Source of the DNA: Chondrilla cf. caribensis
Lineage: Eukaryota; Porifera; Demospongiae; Chondrillida; Chondrillidae
DNA length: 64,000 nt
Assembly: GCA_964020155.1 (NCBI GenBank)
Contig: OZ026556.1
Span: forward strand, 4,012,501 to 4,076,500
Direction of reading: 5' to 3'
A model generated the notes under the pieces. The model worked only from the letters and a program-made list of their open reading frames with translations. It did not search any database and was not told where the DNA came from. Shown here in pieces: positions 1 through 10,442 of the stretch. Every line of letters starts with the position of its first letter. The stretch's first letter is position 1. The position numbers were made by a program, and so were the translations under genes.

Positions 1-75
1 TGTACACCTCCCTCCGTTGTACACCTCCCTCTGTTGTACATACATCCCCATACACCCTCACTTCTCTTTCCGCAG

Positions 76-2037
76 GCTTTGCACTACAGGAAATTCTCCA
101 CCAAGAGTGATGTCTGGAGTTTTGGTGTTGTTCTGTTCGAGATATGGAGCTTAGGAAAGAAGCCTTTTGCCACTTTGTCCAATCCTGATGTGAGTCTGCC
201 GTGTGCTGTGAATGTACATGCGTTCGTGGTACTGTAAGTGTGTACATGTGTGGATGATACAGAGTGTGTACATGTGTGCCATATATACGTACATAGCTAC
301 GTAGGTACAGTGTATGCATATTACATGTGTAGGCAGCTAGCTAGGTAGGTAGGTAGGTAGCATGGGGCATGGAAAGTCATTGGGTTAGGTAAATTTCCCT
401 TGGACCTTTACTGCTTCTCAGAAATCTTTATGTACAATAATCAATATCGGTGGTAGTATAGTACACCTTGCCAACAGATTAGTGTACATGTATACATATG
501 TACCTACGTACAGTACATTACTGATTAGAAGTACATATGCATGTACGTACGTATGTACTAGCCGGAAGTGTGTGCATGTGTGTAATATTATGTATTAATC
601 AGGAGTATGTACGTGTGTATAGAACGTACATACGTATGTATGTACATACTAACCAGTAGTGCTGGATGTATGTACAGTATAGTGCATACAGTATTTTGAT
701 GCTTAGTCAGCATGTTGTATTGTATATGGTAAGTGAATTATTCACACTGTCCAGCTCATTGTGTGTTTGGGTGTTCAGTCTGTCTGTGTATCTATTAGTC
801 TGTCAGTCGATATGTCTGTGGTTGTATACACACTGTGACCTGCTTAGTATGTATACATACACGCCCTGGATGATGTATTCACCCTATATTGACACTGCTA
901 CAAACTTATGAACATAATATGTTAGACCCCATGGGGCCGATATTGGTCAAATTTGGTATGACAGTTACTTCGCTTGGCACTTGGCCATGAAACTATCAGA
1001 ATTGCATCCACAGCAAGTATGTACTTCTGATAAGAAGTATGTGTAAATTTGAAGTAATTGCTTTCACTAAACAGCTAGGTCAGTGTGTGTACAGTGAAAC
1101 CTCGCTGATCCGACACCTCTATAATCCAACATTCTTTCTAATCCGACCATTATAATATGAGGTACAGTCGCCATGCATAAGTATGGTAAGAGGCACTCCA
1201 TAATCCAACAACCTCCTAATCCAACATTATTCTCAGGTCCCATTGAGTGTCGGATTAGAGAGGTGTCACTGTACTATGATTGAAGTCTTATCTACGTACA
1301 TGAGAATGTATGTGTGTGTGTACAGTACATACAGCATGTGGTCCTGTGTCTGTGTCAGTCTGTATATTGTTGCTAGCCTGTCACATGGTGGTGGTGGTGT
1401 ACCATATTGCAGGCATTCAAGAGAATCGAGGAAGGAATCAGGCTCCCTCCTCCTCCGGGTTGTTCCAGGGCCATCTACAAACTCATGATAATGTGCTGGT
1501 GAGCAATAACACACACATGTACATACGTACACACCTATACATTCTTGTGTGTTGGTAGTGTTTCCACTCCCTCCTTCTGGTGAGTTTGGCTGACTTTCAC
1601 ATTAGTAGATACACATGTATGTAGTTTGATGTGCAGTTGATACTGACAGTAATTTCTGCTTTTAAGCAAACTTGATGCATATTATCATTGGGGTTTATGT
1701 ACAAGTGGTTGAACATTTTGTTAAAAGGTTGCCACAACACAACTTCTACATAATCCTTAGTAAACACATGTACTGGTCTTGATGTAGTTGATGCTTTAGC
1801 TGCAACTTTGTACCTATGTAATCCCCTTCTTATGATGGACAACTCACTTCGTGTGAGAGAAATGTGCACATTACATATAGTGGTCCATGACATGTAATCT
1901 GTGTGTGCATGTGAAATTAAGATATATGTGTACATCCCTATATGTATATGTGTGTTTGTGTGCGTGCATGTCTATGTGTGCATGCATGTGTTTATGTGCA
2001 TGCATTGTACATGTGTGCATGTGTATGTATCTCTCTC

Positions 2038-2107
<70 letters not shown>

Positions 2108-2492
2108 AGTGTTTATGTGTGTGTGTGTGTATGATAGTTTATGTGTGTGTGTGTGTATGAGTGTTTGTGTGTGTGTGCATGCTTATCTTATTCAACGTGT
2201 ACATGCATGAAGGCATGCTATGATTCCCCTGTACTACCATGATTTGCACCTCTTGTACAGGCACCCAGAAGCCTCAGACCGACCTTCATTCTCTGCTATC
2301 GTGGACTATCTCTCCAAGTCTGACAGTTCCCTAACAGCCTGTCAAGAAAAGGACCAGGGGAATCCCCCAGATGCCTATATTCTCGGGAAACCTTTGGGAG
2401 CCGGTTCGAGCCTCTATCATGATCTCCAAGAGGCTTATCTGAGTACAAAAACTACTGCTGGTGACTACGAAGTCCCTAGTGGTAGCCGTTGA
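76..2492 (+). CDS. Receptor tyrosine kinase, C-terminal part (gene cut by left edge)
   Basis: Three exons join in phase: 76-189, 1413-1498 and 2261-2492, with AG acceptors and GT donors at each junction. The translation is the C-lobe of a tyrosine kinase: [22 protein letters not shown] (shown in part; subdomain IX is SDVWSFGV), then EEGIRLPPP and YKLMIMCW, then [10 protein letters not shown] (subdomain XI). After the kinase comes a tail of about 65 residues with four spaced tyrosines (DAYIL, SLYHDL, EAYLS, GDYEVP). Such tyrosines usually become docking sites for SH2 proteins once phosphorylated, and YEVP resembles an SH2-binding motif. The catalytic loop, membrane span and ectodomain lie left of the window, so the RTK subfamily cannot be set. 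A non-receptor kinase is possible but the long tyrosine tail argues for a receptor. Introns are 1.2 kb and 0.76 kb and hold a transposon and a GT tract. Confidence 0.88.
1092..1271. mobile_element. Small pogo/Tigger-like inverted-repeat element (MITE)
   Basis: The left end CAGTGAAACCTC and right end GAGGTGTCACTG form imperfect terminal inverted repeats of about 25 bp that continue into ATCCGACA/TGTCGGAT. The element is flanked by TA on both sides (1090-1091 and 1272-1273), the target duplication of Tc1/mariner and pogo transposons. It is 180 bp long, has no coding capacity and lies in an intron of the kinase gene. Confidence 0.8.
2039..2104. repeat. (GT)n microsatellite
   Basis: An almost pure GT run in the last intron of the kinase gene, followed by shorter GT blocks to about 2180. 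Confidence 0.97.
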
Positions 2493-2643
2493 CACTCACC
2501 TCACATTGCAGCTGGACTGTGATGTGCTTATGTCCATGTCTCCCGACTTTTAGAGTAACTGCCAGCAGTCATTCAACAGTGCTATCATTATTATTATCGT
2601 CATCATTATTATGTACGTATATGTAATGTGTTTGAACTTGTCT

Positions 2644-2647
<4 letters not shown>

Positions 2648-2702
<55 letters not shown>
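2648..2702. repeat. (GT)n microsatellite
   Basis: Uninterrupted GT dinucleotides just downstream of the kinase stop codon. Confidence 0.97.
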
Positions 2703-2703
<1 letters not shown>

Positions 2704-3184
2704 CACTATGTTATTATTACAGTGTACAAACAGTCCACAAATTAACCATTCTTACTGTATAGTTGGCAACATCTCTTTAGTGAGTACATTATAATATTAT
2801 GTGTGTGTGCATGTGTTTTCACTATAAATTATTATTACATACATACGTGCACATTGTACATATGGTTTTATATAATTATTATATTCAGCTTAAATCTATC
2901 GAAATTATCGATCACTCATGTATGTAGCACAGGTGGAGGCATACATACATATGTTATATGCAAGTATAGGGATGTTATATTGCTATTAGAAAATATTTTC
3001 AATAGTTCAATATGATACACAATATAATGCTTTGAGGATGACACAAAGCAAATGATGACCAAACACATGCTGTAAATCTGAATCTTCAATCTTCAATCTT
3101 TTATCTTGAGAAGAGTTGATTGAGGTGTATAATTAATTATAAGGACAACAATATACATGGATTTGGATGTACACATGTGTGCAT

Positions 3185-3289
3185 GTGTGTGATAGTGTGT
3201 GTGTGTGTATGAGTGTGTGTGTGCTTGTGTGGGTGCGTCTGTGTGTGCGTGTGTGCGTGTGTGTGCGTGTGAGTGTGCATGTGTGTGTG

Positions 3290-3365
<76 letters not shown>

Positions 3366-3375
3366 CGTGTGTGTG
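3185..3375. repeat. GT-rich microsatellite block
   Basis: Interrupted GT/GC repeats that become pure GT between about 3298 and 3358. Confidence 0.95.
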
Positions 3376-3536
3376 CACACACGCCAGTTTGTCTGTGTAG
3401 CACTACATACACATAAGAGATATCACATTACAACAGATGTATAAGCACTTTATGCTGTACAGGACACTTGCATGAGTTCATGAGTTCACTGTCCAGCAAA
3501 ACAGGTCCTTATTTGGTCATGTGGCCCAATATGACT

Positions 3537-3540
<4 letters not shown>

Positions 3541-3604
<64 letters not shown>
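3541..3604. repeat. (CA)n microsatellite
   Basis: Pure CA run of about 64 bases, opposite in orientation to the GT block just upstream. Confidence 0.97.
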
Positions 3605-3610
<6 letters not shown>

Positions 3611-4180
3611 CTTACACATGACAATTGATCACATTGTGTGTTTGAAGGTACTGTATATGAAGCTATCTTATGATAACTGTCTGTAATGATATAATTCTTA
3701 TTCAAGTACAAGTTTTCAATTAGACTCATAGTGGGTGATGAAACACATTATAAAGTTGAATTTATTTTCACTACTGGAATTTTCATGTGGTATATCACTG
3801 CAACCACAGACTGTGTATGCACAAGTATTACATTAATGTTTTTAATGGTGCACGAAGCTGGCTGATGCCAGCATGGACAAATACTGCTACATTTGGGCTC
3901 CTCGCTGTGCTAACTGCTCGATGCACAACTAGTTGTCATGGAAGTTCCCATCTTGCCAGCACTATCATGTGTGCATGTGTATGTACACATTATGCATGAA
4001 TATTAGTGTACGATAAGTGTACACACGCATGAATATCTCATTTCACATGTGTGCATACTTGCATGCGCATATATAATTTTTATACAGTGTCATAATTACT
4101 GCATTACAATGGTAATTGTATACTGTATAAGTATACGGTATATCTTTGTGCAATGTATGAATGTATATACTGTTGTCTAT

Positions 4181-4359
4181 TGTAATTTGTTCATTAAGTA
4201 CCTTGAAGGACACACTGGCTGAATCTGTACTTCTTGTCAGAGGTGCTTACTATCAGTACTGATTGACACAGTGTATGCACATAAGCTAGGGACTGAGTGA
4301 AGTGTACCCACTAACCAGGAGCATTACTAATCCAGCTACTTCCTAAGCAAGTTACACTG
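4181..4359. mobile_element. Decayed copy of the CAGTCCAACTTGC MITE family
   Basis: It shares AAGTACCTTGAAGG, ACTATCAGTACTG, ACTAACCAGGAG and the right end AAGCAAGTTACACTG with the better copy at 8419-8593. The right end is followed by TA (4360-4361). The left end is diverged. Confidence 0.65.
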
Positions 4360-4531
4360 TACCATATATACTATATGCAATTATATATAATATTATATAT
4401 TTACTTGCCTACATATATGCGTACTACATATGTATGCAAATAGACACGTTGACATGTGGAAACAATGTTGAGTTATCTTCTGTCCACCACGTGTAGTTTC
4501 AACATTACCACTCACTCACATCTTCCCTCAG

Positions 4532-4722
4532 CTCCTAACAGTCAATGCCAGTCAAAGGAGTATAGCTATGCAGGTCAGGTTACAGGGAGTCTGGTTGTAT
4601 TACTGAAGGCGAACCCTGAGGTTGACACAGGGACGGTAAAAGGGATCGTGCATGCATTCTTGCTTCCCTTTGAGTTACCCGAACACACAGATATAGTGCA
4701 GAGACTTGCAGTAACCACTTGA
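4532..4722 (+). CDS. Possible terminal exon, unrecognised
   Basis: A pyrimidine-rich acceptor (cttccctcag) is followed by 191 bases open in one frame to a TGA stop, with ordinary protein composition (for example YAGQVTGSLVVLLKANPEV). I do not recognise the protein and find no partner exon upstream. It may be a pseudogene remnant or chance. Confidence 0.2.
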
Positions 4723-5272
4723 ATGCTTCCACATGGCCACTGTAGGATATACACATACAATGACTGATAGTGTACCATCGTGAAATTTTTGGTGTGTTGT
4801 TCTAATTTCCAAGTTGGACAGTACTGTACGTACATTGGATGATCAGTGCATATCTAGTCTTGCATAGCCAGACCCCCAAATATGTCTCTCGTGTCCTATT
4901 ACAACATACTGTACCCTCCTGTGTATGTATGCGATGCAAAAGTCATACATTTCACCAATGAAGTAAGTCATGTATAGATGTGAGGACCACTCTGTAGAGA
5001 GTGTGAAAGTAAAGTAGACAACACATAGACTATGTATAGTACAGGAAGACAATAGCTTGCGAAATAATATACTGATAAGTGTCTATACACAAAGTATATA
5101 TACAATTAAGTGACTGACGTGGTGATTCACACTATGTGTGACGTGTGCATAGACTGTTATAAAGAACTACAAATAGCGTGTACAGTGTGTTTTAATGCCG
5201 GTAAGGTGCCGATGAACAACTAAACGAGGTGACATGAGAGTCCAGAGATGAAACAAACATAAAATTGATACA

Positions 5273-5923
5273 CTAGAGATAATATTCTGTTTCTTGTTTG
5301 GCGTAGGTGTCTTTGACTGATCTGATGGAAGCATTGTGTTTGAGGAGTGTGGTCTCTCTGACGTCGTCCTCCTTGGTGGCATAGGCGCCCTTTCTGTTGA
5401 GGGACACACGACACAGAACAATCCCCAGAACGAGACTTACCACCAGTACCAAGACCAGTACGACGACAACCGCGACGATTCCAGCTATAATACCGGGTTC
5501 AAGCGGCGAGGATGTGGGGGTGGGGGGTGTCGCAATGGACGTTGAGAGGGACGGGGTCGTGCTGGTGGGGACGGGTGTGGAGGATGGTGCTGGCACCGAA
5601 CTGGGTGAGGCGAACATGCTCGAAGTTGCACTCGTGACTACCGACGTCTGCACACTAGAGGAGGTCATTGTTGTGGAACTGATAGATGGCTCCGCTGTGC
5701 TGGTCTCCACGGCCGGTGTAGAAGACGTCGAAGACAACGATGAAGAAACGAGTGGAATGGTCGTTGTTCCCGGTTGTAGCGGAGAACTAGGCGAAGGGAT
5801 ATTTTCGCTGACTGTACTCGGGCCGAAGGTGTATGTGAGAATTGGTTGTGGGAATGCTGTAGTCGTACCTGTCGAAAGAACCGTGAGAAGATGAATGAAT
5901 AGTAATATTGCAATAAAGTACAA
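5273..5923 (-). CDS. Mucin-like single-pass membrane protein
   Basis: Reading on the minus strand to a TAG stop, this encodes a long Ser/Thr/Pro-rich stretch of roughly 120 residues (mucin-like stalk, probably heavily O-glycosylated), one strong membrane span (IIAGIVAVVVVLVLVLVVSL), a basic stop-transfer RVSLNRK, and a short cytoplasmic tail ending ETEYYL with several tyrosines. The N-terminus is uncertain. The hydrophobic stretch before TTTAFPQP looks like a signal peptide, but no ATG lies in frame before a stop, and tctttcgacag just before GTACGACTAC is a good splice acceptor. A short upstream exon is therefore likely; a GTAAGA donor on this strand at about 5996 would join in phase to it. 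No catalytic domain is seen. Cell-surface adhesion or a coat role is only a guess from composition. Confidence 0.65.
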   Translation of the reverse strand: MYFIAILLFIHLLTVLSTGTTTAFPQPILTYTFGPSTVSENIPSPSSPLQPGTTTIPLVSSSLSSTSSTPAVETSTAEPSISSTTMTSSSVQTSVVTSATSSMFASPSSVPAPSSTPVPTSTTPSLSTSIATPPTPTSSPLEPGIIAGIVAVVVVLVLVLVVSLVLGIVLCRVSLNRKGAYATKEDDVRETTLLKHNASIRSVKDTYAKQETEYYL

Positions 5924-6256
5924 TAGCGTGAATCACGTAAGTAATCGATCTCTCACTCTCCTCCACGGGCAAATTACACTCATAGTTTATTCTTACCTTC
6001 TACCATTTCAAAAGAATGAGAAGAACACCGTACGCCTTGTATCCATAGTGGAATCGAACATAAAACGACCAAAAGGGGCCTGGAAATGTTCATCTTGCTA
6101 GAGACTGCCTCGAAAACCGTCAAGTACGCTAACTCCACTACGGGCGAGTGGAACAGCTATGGCGTTATCGGTACCGTCGTGGGAGGGCTGTTCCGGGGGC
6201 GCGGTCCACAGCCACAAACCTTAATCGTAGGGACGCCCTCTTCGTCCCTCAGTGCG

Positions 6257-7900
6257 ATGTCAACGGGTAACAGCGAATACTATGCTCGTCTGAACGTGGA
6301 GAGGGGGGCATCGGAAGAAGAAATCCGCGCTGCTTTCAAAAGGCTTATGCTATTTTACCACCCGAACAAGTTTGTAGATTCTTCTAAAGAGAAATCAGCC
6401 AAGAAACTTTACTTGAAGATCAAGGAAGCGTACGATGTGTTAAGCAATCCTGTTACTCGTGCGATATACGATAAGAGAGGACGCGAGGGAATTCGGAGGG
6501 AGATGGATATAATCAAGAGGACTGCTCTGCCCCTTGAACTGTTGGAAAAATACGAAGAAGTGTATCAATTATGGGAGGAGAGAACGTACATACAAGAAGC
6601 GCAGCCAAGCAGTCGGGTAGAGGTGGACGTTGATGCTCGGACTCTCATCACCAAAGGACAACTGGTCTTTCTTGTCACAAACATACGGGGATTTCAGTCT
6701 GTGGATGCTCGTATGGGACAAGATCTGAAGGCACACCTGTCTGGTAACATCTCTGCTGGCTCCTCTAGACCGAGTGGGGGGATAACTGCTAGCTTCCAGC
6801 ACAGCCGGCATGGGCAGACCTGGAGGTACAATGTACATCTGTCCAAGAAACCTACTCTTGGAGTCAACTACATCCGAAAACTCTCCTCGCGAACTAAACT
6901 GAACCTCCATGGTGACCTCAGTTTTGCCCCCAGTTCGTTTTTGAAGTTCCCTCCGAAATGTTCTATGTCTATTGACCACAAACTGAGTGAGAATCTCTCA
7001 ACATCTGTCACTGTGCACAATGTTGACCTTTCCAGTATTCAGTCCTCTGTAACCTATCGTTTCAACGACTACCTCTATGTTGTCGGTAGCATTGATGCTG
7101 GGAGATCGGGATCGGCCATTCGAGCACAGATCGGGGCAGACTTGACGGAATCCTGTACTTTCAAAGTGGGAACGAAAGTGGGAACGTCCGGTGCATCTGT
7201 GTCCTACGGACTGCAACACTCGCTCATGAAACTCACCAAATTAGGTAGTTTTGTCAGTCTGTCCCCCCAGGGTATCCATCTGAAGTTGACACTTCACAGG
7301 ACGAGACAGTCGTATTCGGTCCGATTTCACCTATCAGACAACATTAGTCTTCTTCCAGTTTTGTGTGCATCTGTAGTCCCTGTCTTCACGTACATGTGCA
7401 TCAGTGCGGTGGCCATTTTCCCTCTGCTCAGACAGCAGAGGGAGTGGGAGAGGAAGAAGGAGCTACAGGACCTGGAGACAGCTGCAAAGGAGGACAAGAA
7501 GGAAGCATTGGCAACTCTTGAGCTGATGAAGGAGTCAGCTGAGAGGATAATGCAGATCGAGCAGGCAAAGCTTGGGCTTGTTATCAATGAGGCATATTAT
7601 GGTAAAATGAGTGTGGCTGGGAACCGACGAATCAACCCCTCCCCCGGCGACGATGTCATTGATGTGCGTCTCCAGCTACAGTGCCTGATCCAAGATTCCA
7701 AGCTGATTGTCCCCAACGGCAGCAAGTCTGAACTCAATGGGTTCTACGACCCCAGTGTTGGCCAAGCGAAGTGGCTGTATGTTGCGTACGACTTCAGAGG
7801 CTTTCAACACGAGGTGGTTGTCAGTGACTCTCAGCAACTAGCCATTCCCAAAGAATCCCACCGCATAGGTTCACCCTCTTTCTACAATGAAGAGTTCTAG
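6257..7900 (+). CDS. DNAJC11: DNAJC11 homologue, mitochondrial J-domain protein
   Basis: The intronless frame encodes 547 residues from the ATG at 6257, close to the vertebrate length of about 559. The frame stays open 57 codons further up to another ATG at 6086, but MSTGNSEYYARLNVE at 6257 aligns with the usual start of the J domain. Residues 7-75 form the J domain, followed by a long beta-rich central part, a hydrophobic stretch near LLPVLCASVVPVFTYMC, a charged coiled coil (QQREWERKKELQDLE), and the conserved C-terminal region with QCLIQDSKLI, GFYDPSVG and IPKESHRIG (DUF3395). DNAJC11 associates with the MICOS/SAM complexes and supports crista structure. The J-domain signature is HPN (residues 35-37), not HPD. 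The gene is divergent from the mucin-like gene. Confidence 0.95.
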   Translation: MSTGNSEYYARLNVERGASEEEIRAAFKRLMLFYHPNKFVDSSKEKSAKKLYLKIKEAYDVLSNPVTRAIYDKRGREGIRREMDIIKRTALPLELLEKYEEVYQLWEERTYIQEAQPSSRVEVDVDARTLITKGQLVFLVTNIRGFQSVDARMGQDLKAHLSGNISAGSSRPSGGITASFQHSRHGQTWRYNVHLSKKPTLGVNYIRKLSSRTKLNLHGDLSFAPSSFLKFPPKCSMSIDHKLSENLSTSVTVHNVDLSSIQSSVTYRFNDYLYVVGSIDAGRSGSAIRAQIGADLTESCTFKVGTKVGTSGASVSYGLQHSLMKLTKLGSFVSLSPQGIHLKLTLHRTRQSYSVRFHLSDNISLLPVLCASVVPVFTYMCISAVAIFPLLRQQREWERKKELQDLETAAKEDKKEALATLELMKESAERIMQIEQAKLGLVINEAYYGKMSVAGNRRINPSPGDDVIDVRLQLQCLIQDSKLIVPNGSKSELNGFYDPSVGQAKWLYVAYDFRGFQHEVVVSDSQQLAIPKESHRIGSPSFYNEEF

Positions 7901-8182
7901 GGTTTTTGTATCAGCTCTCTTGCCCAGTTGCATGTGTACACTAGTGCATGTGTGCCTGGGTTGTTGTGTTCAATTATACCGTACTATTTGTACTTAACAT
8001 TATTATATGATAACCATCATATTTATTCAACTATTAAGACTTGTATTATTACTGCTATTTGTCATCCATCAATTCTGTAGTCCTGTGACATATATGTATA
8101 TTGAAATAGTGCTATATAATACTGGTATCACATTGTTTGACCTCACCCATTTTGATGAAAAGTGGTGAAGTAACATTTGGGG

Positions 8183-8348
8183 ATTGTTGGTAGACTTATT
8201 GAATACATTGTGAATATCTGCTTAGCTCTACATGACGTGCCAAACAACTACACAACTAAGGGGATTAAGAATTAATTCATTTCTAGATCACTTGCCACAA
8301 TAGCCAGTCTATATAACCATTGTACTGCATATGCCAACTGTCAAACAC
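8183..8348. repeat. Direct repeat, copy 1
   Basis: Shares TTATTGAATAC, GAATATCTGCT, AGCTCTACATGA, TGCCAACTGTCA and the spacing between them with 8670-8831; I estimate roughly three quarters identity by eye. Confidence 0.75.
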
Positions 8349-8418
8349 CTCAGAATGGATGTCCAAACTGCCCTTTTCCCCAGACATAGTGAACTCAGTA
8401 TGCAAGAGGGTGATAGTA

Positions 8419-8593
8419 CAGTCCAACTTGCTTAGTAAGTACCTTGAAGGGCACACAAAACTTGTACTTCTTATCAGAGGTACTTACTATCAGTACTGGT
8501 TGACATGGTGTACATGAGCTGGGGCCCGAGTGAAGTGTACTCACTAACCAGGAGTATGTACTAACCCAGGTACTTACTAAGCAAGTTGCACCG
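8419..8593. mobile_element. MITE, CAGTCCAACTTGC family, full copy
   Basis: Left end CAGTCCAACTTGCTTAGTAA and right end TTACTAAGCAAGTTGCACCG are inverted repeats of about 26 bp, flanked by TA on both sides (8417-8418, 8594-8595). The element is 175 bp and non-coding, and its interior carries ACTAACCAGGAGTATGT, the motif amplified near 63.6 kb. Confidence 0.82.
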
Positions 8594-8669
8594 TATCACC
8601 AATGAATGCATTGATAATGACACTTTTAATTGATCATGGAACATTAAAACTAACATTCAATATATATTT

Positions 8670-8831
8670 TTGTTGGGAGAGTTATTGAATACGTACATTG
8701 CGAATATCTGCTCAGCTCTACATGAAGTGCCAGATAACTACACGATTAAGGTGATTCAGAATTCATTTCAAGAACACTTGTTACAAAGCCACTCTACATA
8801 ACCAGTGCACTTGCATATGCCAACTGTCACA
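8670..8831. repeat. Direct repeat, copy 2
   Basis: Second copy of the segment at 8183-8348, beyond the inserted MITE. Confidence 0.75.
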
Positions 8832-9095
8832 TACGTAAATGTATATAATATTATGCCTGCCAAAATAATCTGATGATTGTGATATAAGTGCTGGCTACTG
8901 TAGTACTTCATTGGCACAGTGGCACTGAACTTATAGGAGCAATTGAAGATTAGTAACATACTATTATTACCCAAAACTGCATTCAACATCTCAAAAATTC
9001 TAGATCATTTCAATGATAAAATATACACACAAACCGTAAAATATAATAATTTACAATTGGAGTACTAACAGTCACTATGCATATTAACAGCAATT

Positions 9096-10382
9096 TCAGC
9101 CTGACAGAGCGTCAAATGTTACAAGAACCTTCTCTCCTGGAGAGCTCATGCCAATAATTGGGAAGATGCCTCCTTTCGGCACAACAAAATCACATCCTCC
9201 TAAGCGTGTCCCATTTCTGGTGAAGAAGACTGTACAATTCCTACCCTCCAGTGACGTGTCCAAGAAGGGCCCAGCAATGTAAGGGGTGATTGTGGGTTGA
9301 AGATTGTTGGACATGTCCTTGAGACCGCTCAAATCTTCATCCTCGCTGTCATCTTTGGTCTTCTTCGTTGTTTCTTCGTGGAAAATGACTCCACACCCCA
9401 TGGTATCACCCGTCGTACATGTCGGTCCAAACATGTCACCATTGCCGCGCTGCTTGTACAAATTACCGTTATCAGCATGGTAACCAATGGAGTTTGTCCT
9501 CCATCCGGGATATGAATCCGGGGGATAATTATGGGGACCGACCCCAATTCCAATGGCATTGTCCCGCCCACCGTCTTCGATGTACACTTCAAAGTAATGG
9601 TTGGCAGGAGTGATGTGGCTGGTACCCACAACCAACCCCACATCCCCACGGACGGCACCCTTGAAACTGAGGCAAAGAGGGTTGTTTGCGAATACAATGC
9701 CATTGCAGCGAGCCCAGTAGGACAGCGGGTGGCTGTTATTGACATGCATAACTGAGGCACAACCGTCTCCACAGTTGGGCGGCCTCTGGGAGTGGCCCAA
9801 GTAGCGGACACACTCCTTGTGACTGTGCATACCGATGATGGGATACAGGCCTTTGACTGGTCTGAGTACCTGGATCGCACGCCCTCCAACCATCTCACCG
9901 TTCTTCGTAAACCAGACTTTCACGTTCCCCACTCCGCATTCCGTTTCAAAATCGATCCCAACTCCCATTCGGTCCCCCCTCTTACAGGTTGGACCAAAAG
10001 CACTACCCCATCCAGCTTGGTGAAACAACTTCCCATCGTCTGCGTGATAGCCAATACTATTGGCGTTCCAGCCGGGCATCCGAGAGAGGGGGTAGTCGCT
10101 ATGACAGACCCCAATTCCAATGGCGGTACTCCGTCCTTCGTCCAATATCTCCAGTTCGAAGTAGTTTAGTAGAGGAGACATGGGCTCCTTCATCCTAACA
10201 TTGCTAACATCCCTTCCTCCTTTGCTACTGTCGAACTCGAACACGTCGCAGGCAAAATCCTTGTTCTTGACTACCGTGTTGCCTCCCAAAGCGCCACCGT
10301 ACAATTTGTAAAGGTTCACCGTTTCTGACGTTCGCAAACCGTCAGGGTCGGATTTAGCGGAAGAGGTAGAGTTGACGGCCAT
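9096..10382 (-). CDS. SPRYD3: SPRY domain-containing protein 3 homologue
   Basis: An intronless minus-strand frame gives 428 residues from ATG (MAVNSTSSAKSDPDG); vertebrate SPRYD3 is about 442. The frame runs 27 codons further upstream, but that part would overlap the start of the divergent neighbour and looks non-coding. Two SPRY domains are visible: YFELEIL (74-80), PGWNANSIGYHADDGKLF and FGPTCKRGDRMGVGIDF in the first, and YFEVYIED (263-270), PGWRTNSIGYHADNGNLY and FGPTCTTGDTMGCGVIF in the second. An acidic insert (KTKDDSEDEDL, about 341-351) interrupts the second. SPRY domains bind short peptides in partner proteins; the cellular role of SPRYD3 is poorly known. Only 60 bp separate its start codon from that of SSNA1. 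Confidence 0.85.
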   Translation of the reverse strand: MAVNSTSSAKSDPDGLRTSETVNLYKLYGGALGGNTVVKNKDFACDVFEFDSSKGGRDVSNVRMKEPMSPLLNYFELEILDEGRSTAIGIGVCHSDYPLSRMPGWNANSIGYHADDGKLFHQAGWGSAFGPTCKRGDRMGVGIDFETECGVGNVKVWFTKNGEMVGGRAIQVLRPVKGLYPIIGMHSHKECVRYLGHSQRPPNCGDGCASVMHVNNSHPLSYWARCNGIVFANNPLCLSFKGAVRGDVGLVVGTSHITPANHYFEVYIEDGGRDNAIGIGVGPHNYPPDSYPGWRTNSIGYHADNGNLYKQRGNGDMFGPTCTTGDTMGCGVIFHEETTKKTKDDSEDEDLSGLKDMSNNLQPTITPYIAGPFLDTSLEGRNCTVFFTRNGTRLGGCDFVVPKGGIFPIIGMSSPGEKVLVTFDALSG

Positions 10383-10442
10383 TTTAATCCAAATGTGGCA
10401 AGCGATATTCGGAGCTCCCAGGGGGTGGTGAGACGGATCAAT
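10383..10442. promoter_or_regulatory. Shared promoter interval SPRYD3/SSNA1
   Basis: The two divergent start codons (10382 minus, 10443 plus) leave 60 bp, so both core promoters and 5' UTRs must overlap or extend into each other's coding sequence. No TATA box is evident. Confidence 0.5.

Larger units (their letters stand above)
2493..4531. other. Intergenic stretch, repeat-rich, no gene recognised
   Basis: After the kinase stop codon I see GT and CA microsatellites (2648-2702, 3185-3375, 3541-3604) and a decayed transposon copy near 4181-4359. Short open frames here translate the repeats or have no recognisable protein features. Confidence 0.7.
7901..9095. other. Spacer between convergent DNAJC11 and SPRYD3
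   Basis: No gene is seen. The spacer holds a MITE (8419-8593) and two diverged copies of a roughly 165-bp segment (about 8183-8348 and 8670-8831) on either side of it. Confidence 0.7.

Noticed and set aside
1597..1935. 112-residue minus-strand frame in the kinase intron
   Set aside because: Contains a protein-like stretch ([20 protein letters not shown]) that may be an old transposon or gene fragment, but I cannot identify it and it has no clear boundaries.
3787..3999. 70-residue plus-strand frame
   Set aside because: No splice sites, domain or composition to support it; lies among microsatellites.
5397..5894. 165-residue frame on the plus strand
   Set aside because: Antisense shadow of the Ser/Thr/Pro-rich mucin-like gene, whose codon pattern leaves the opposite strand open.
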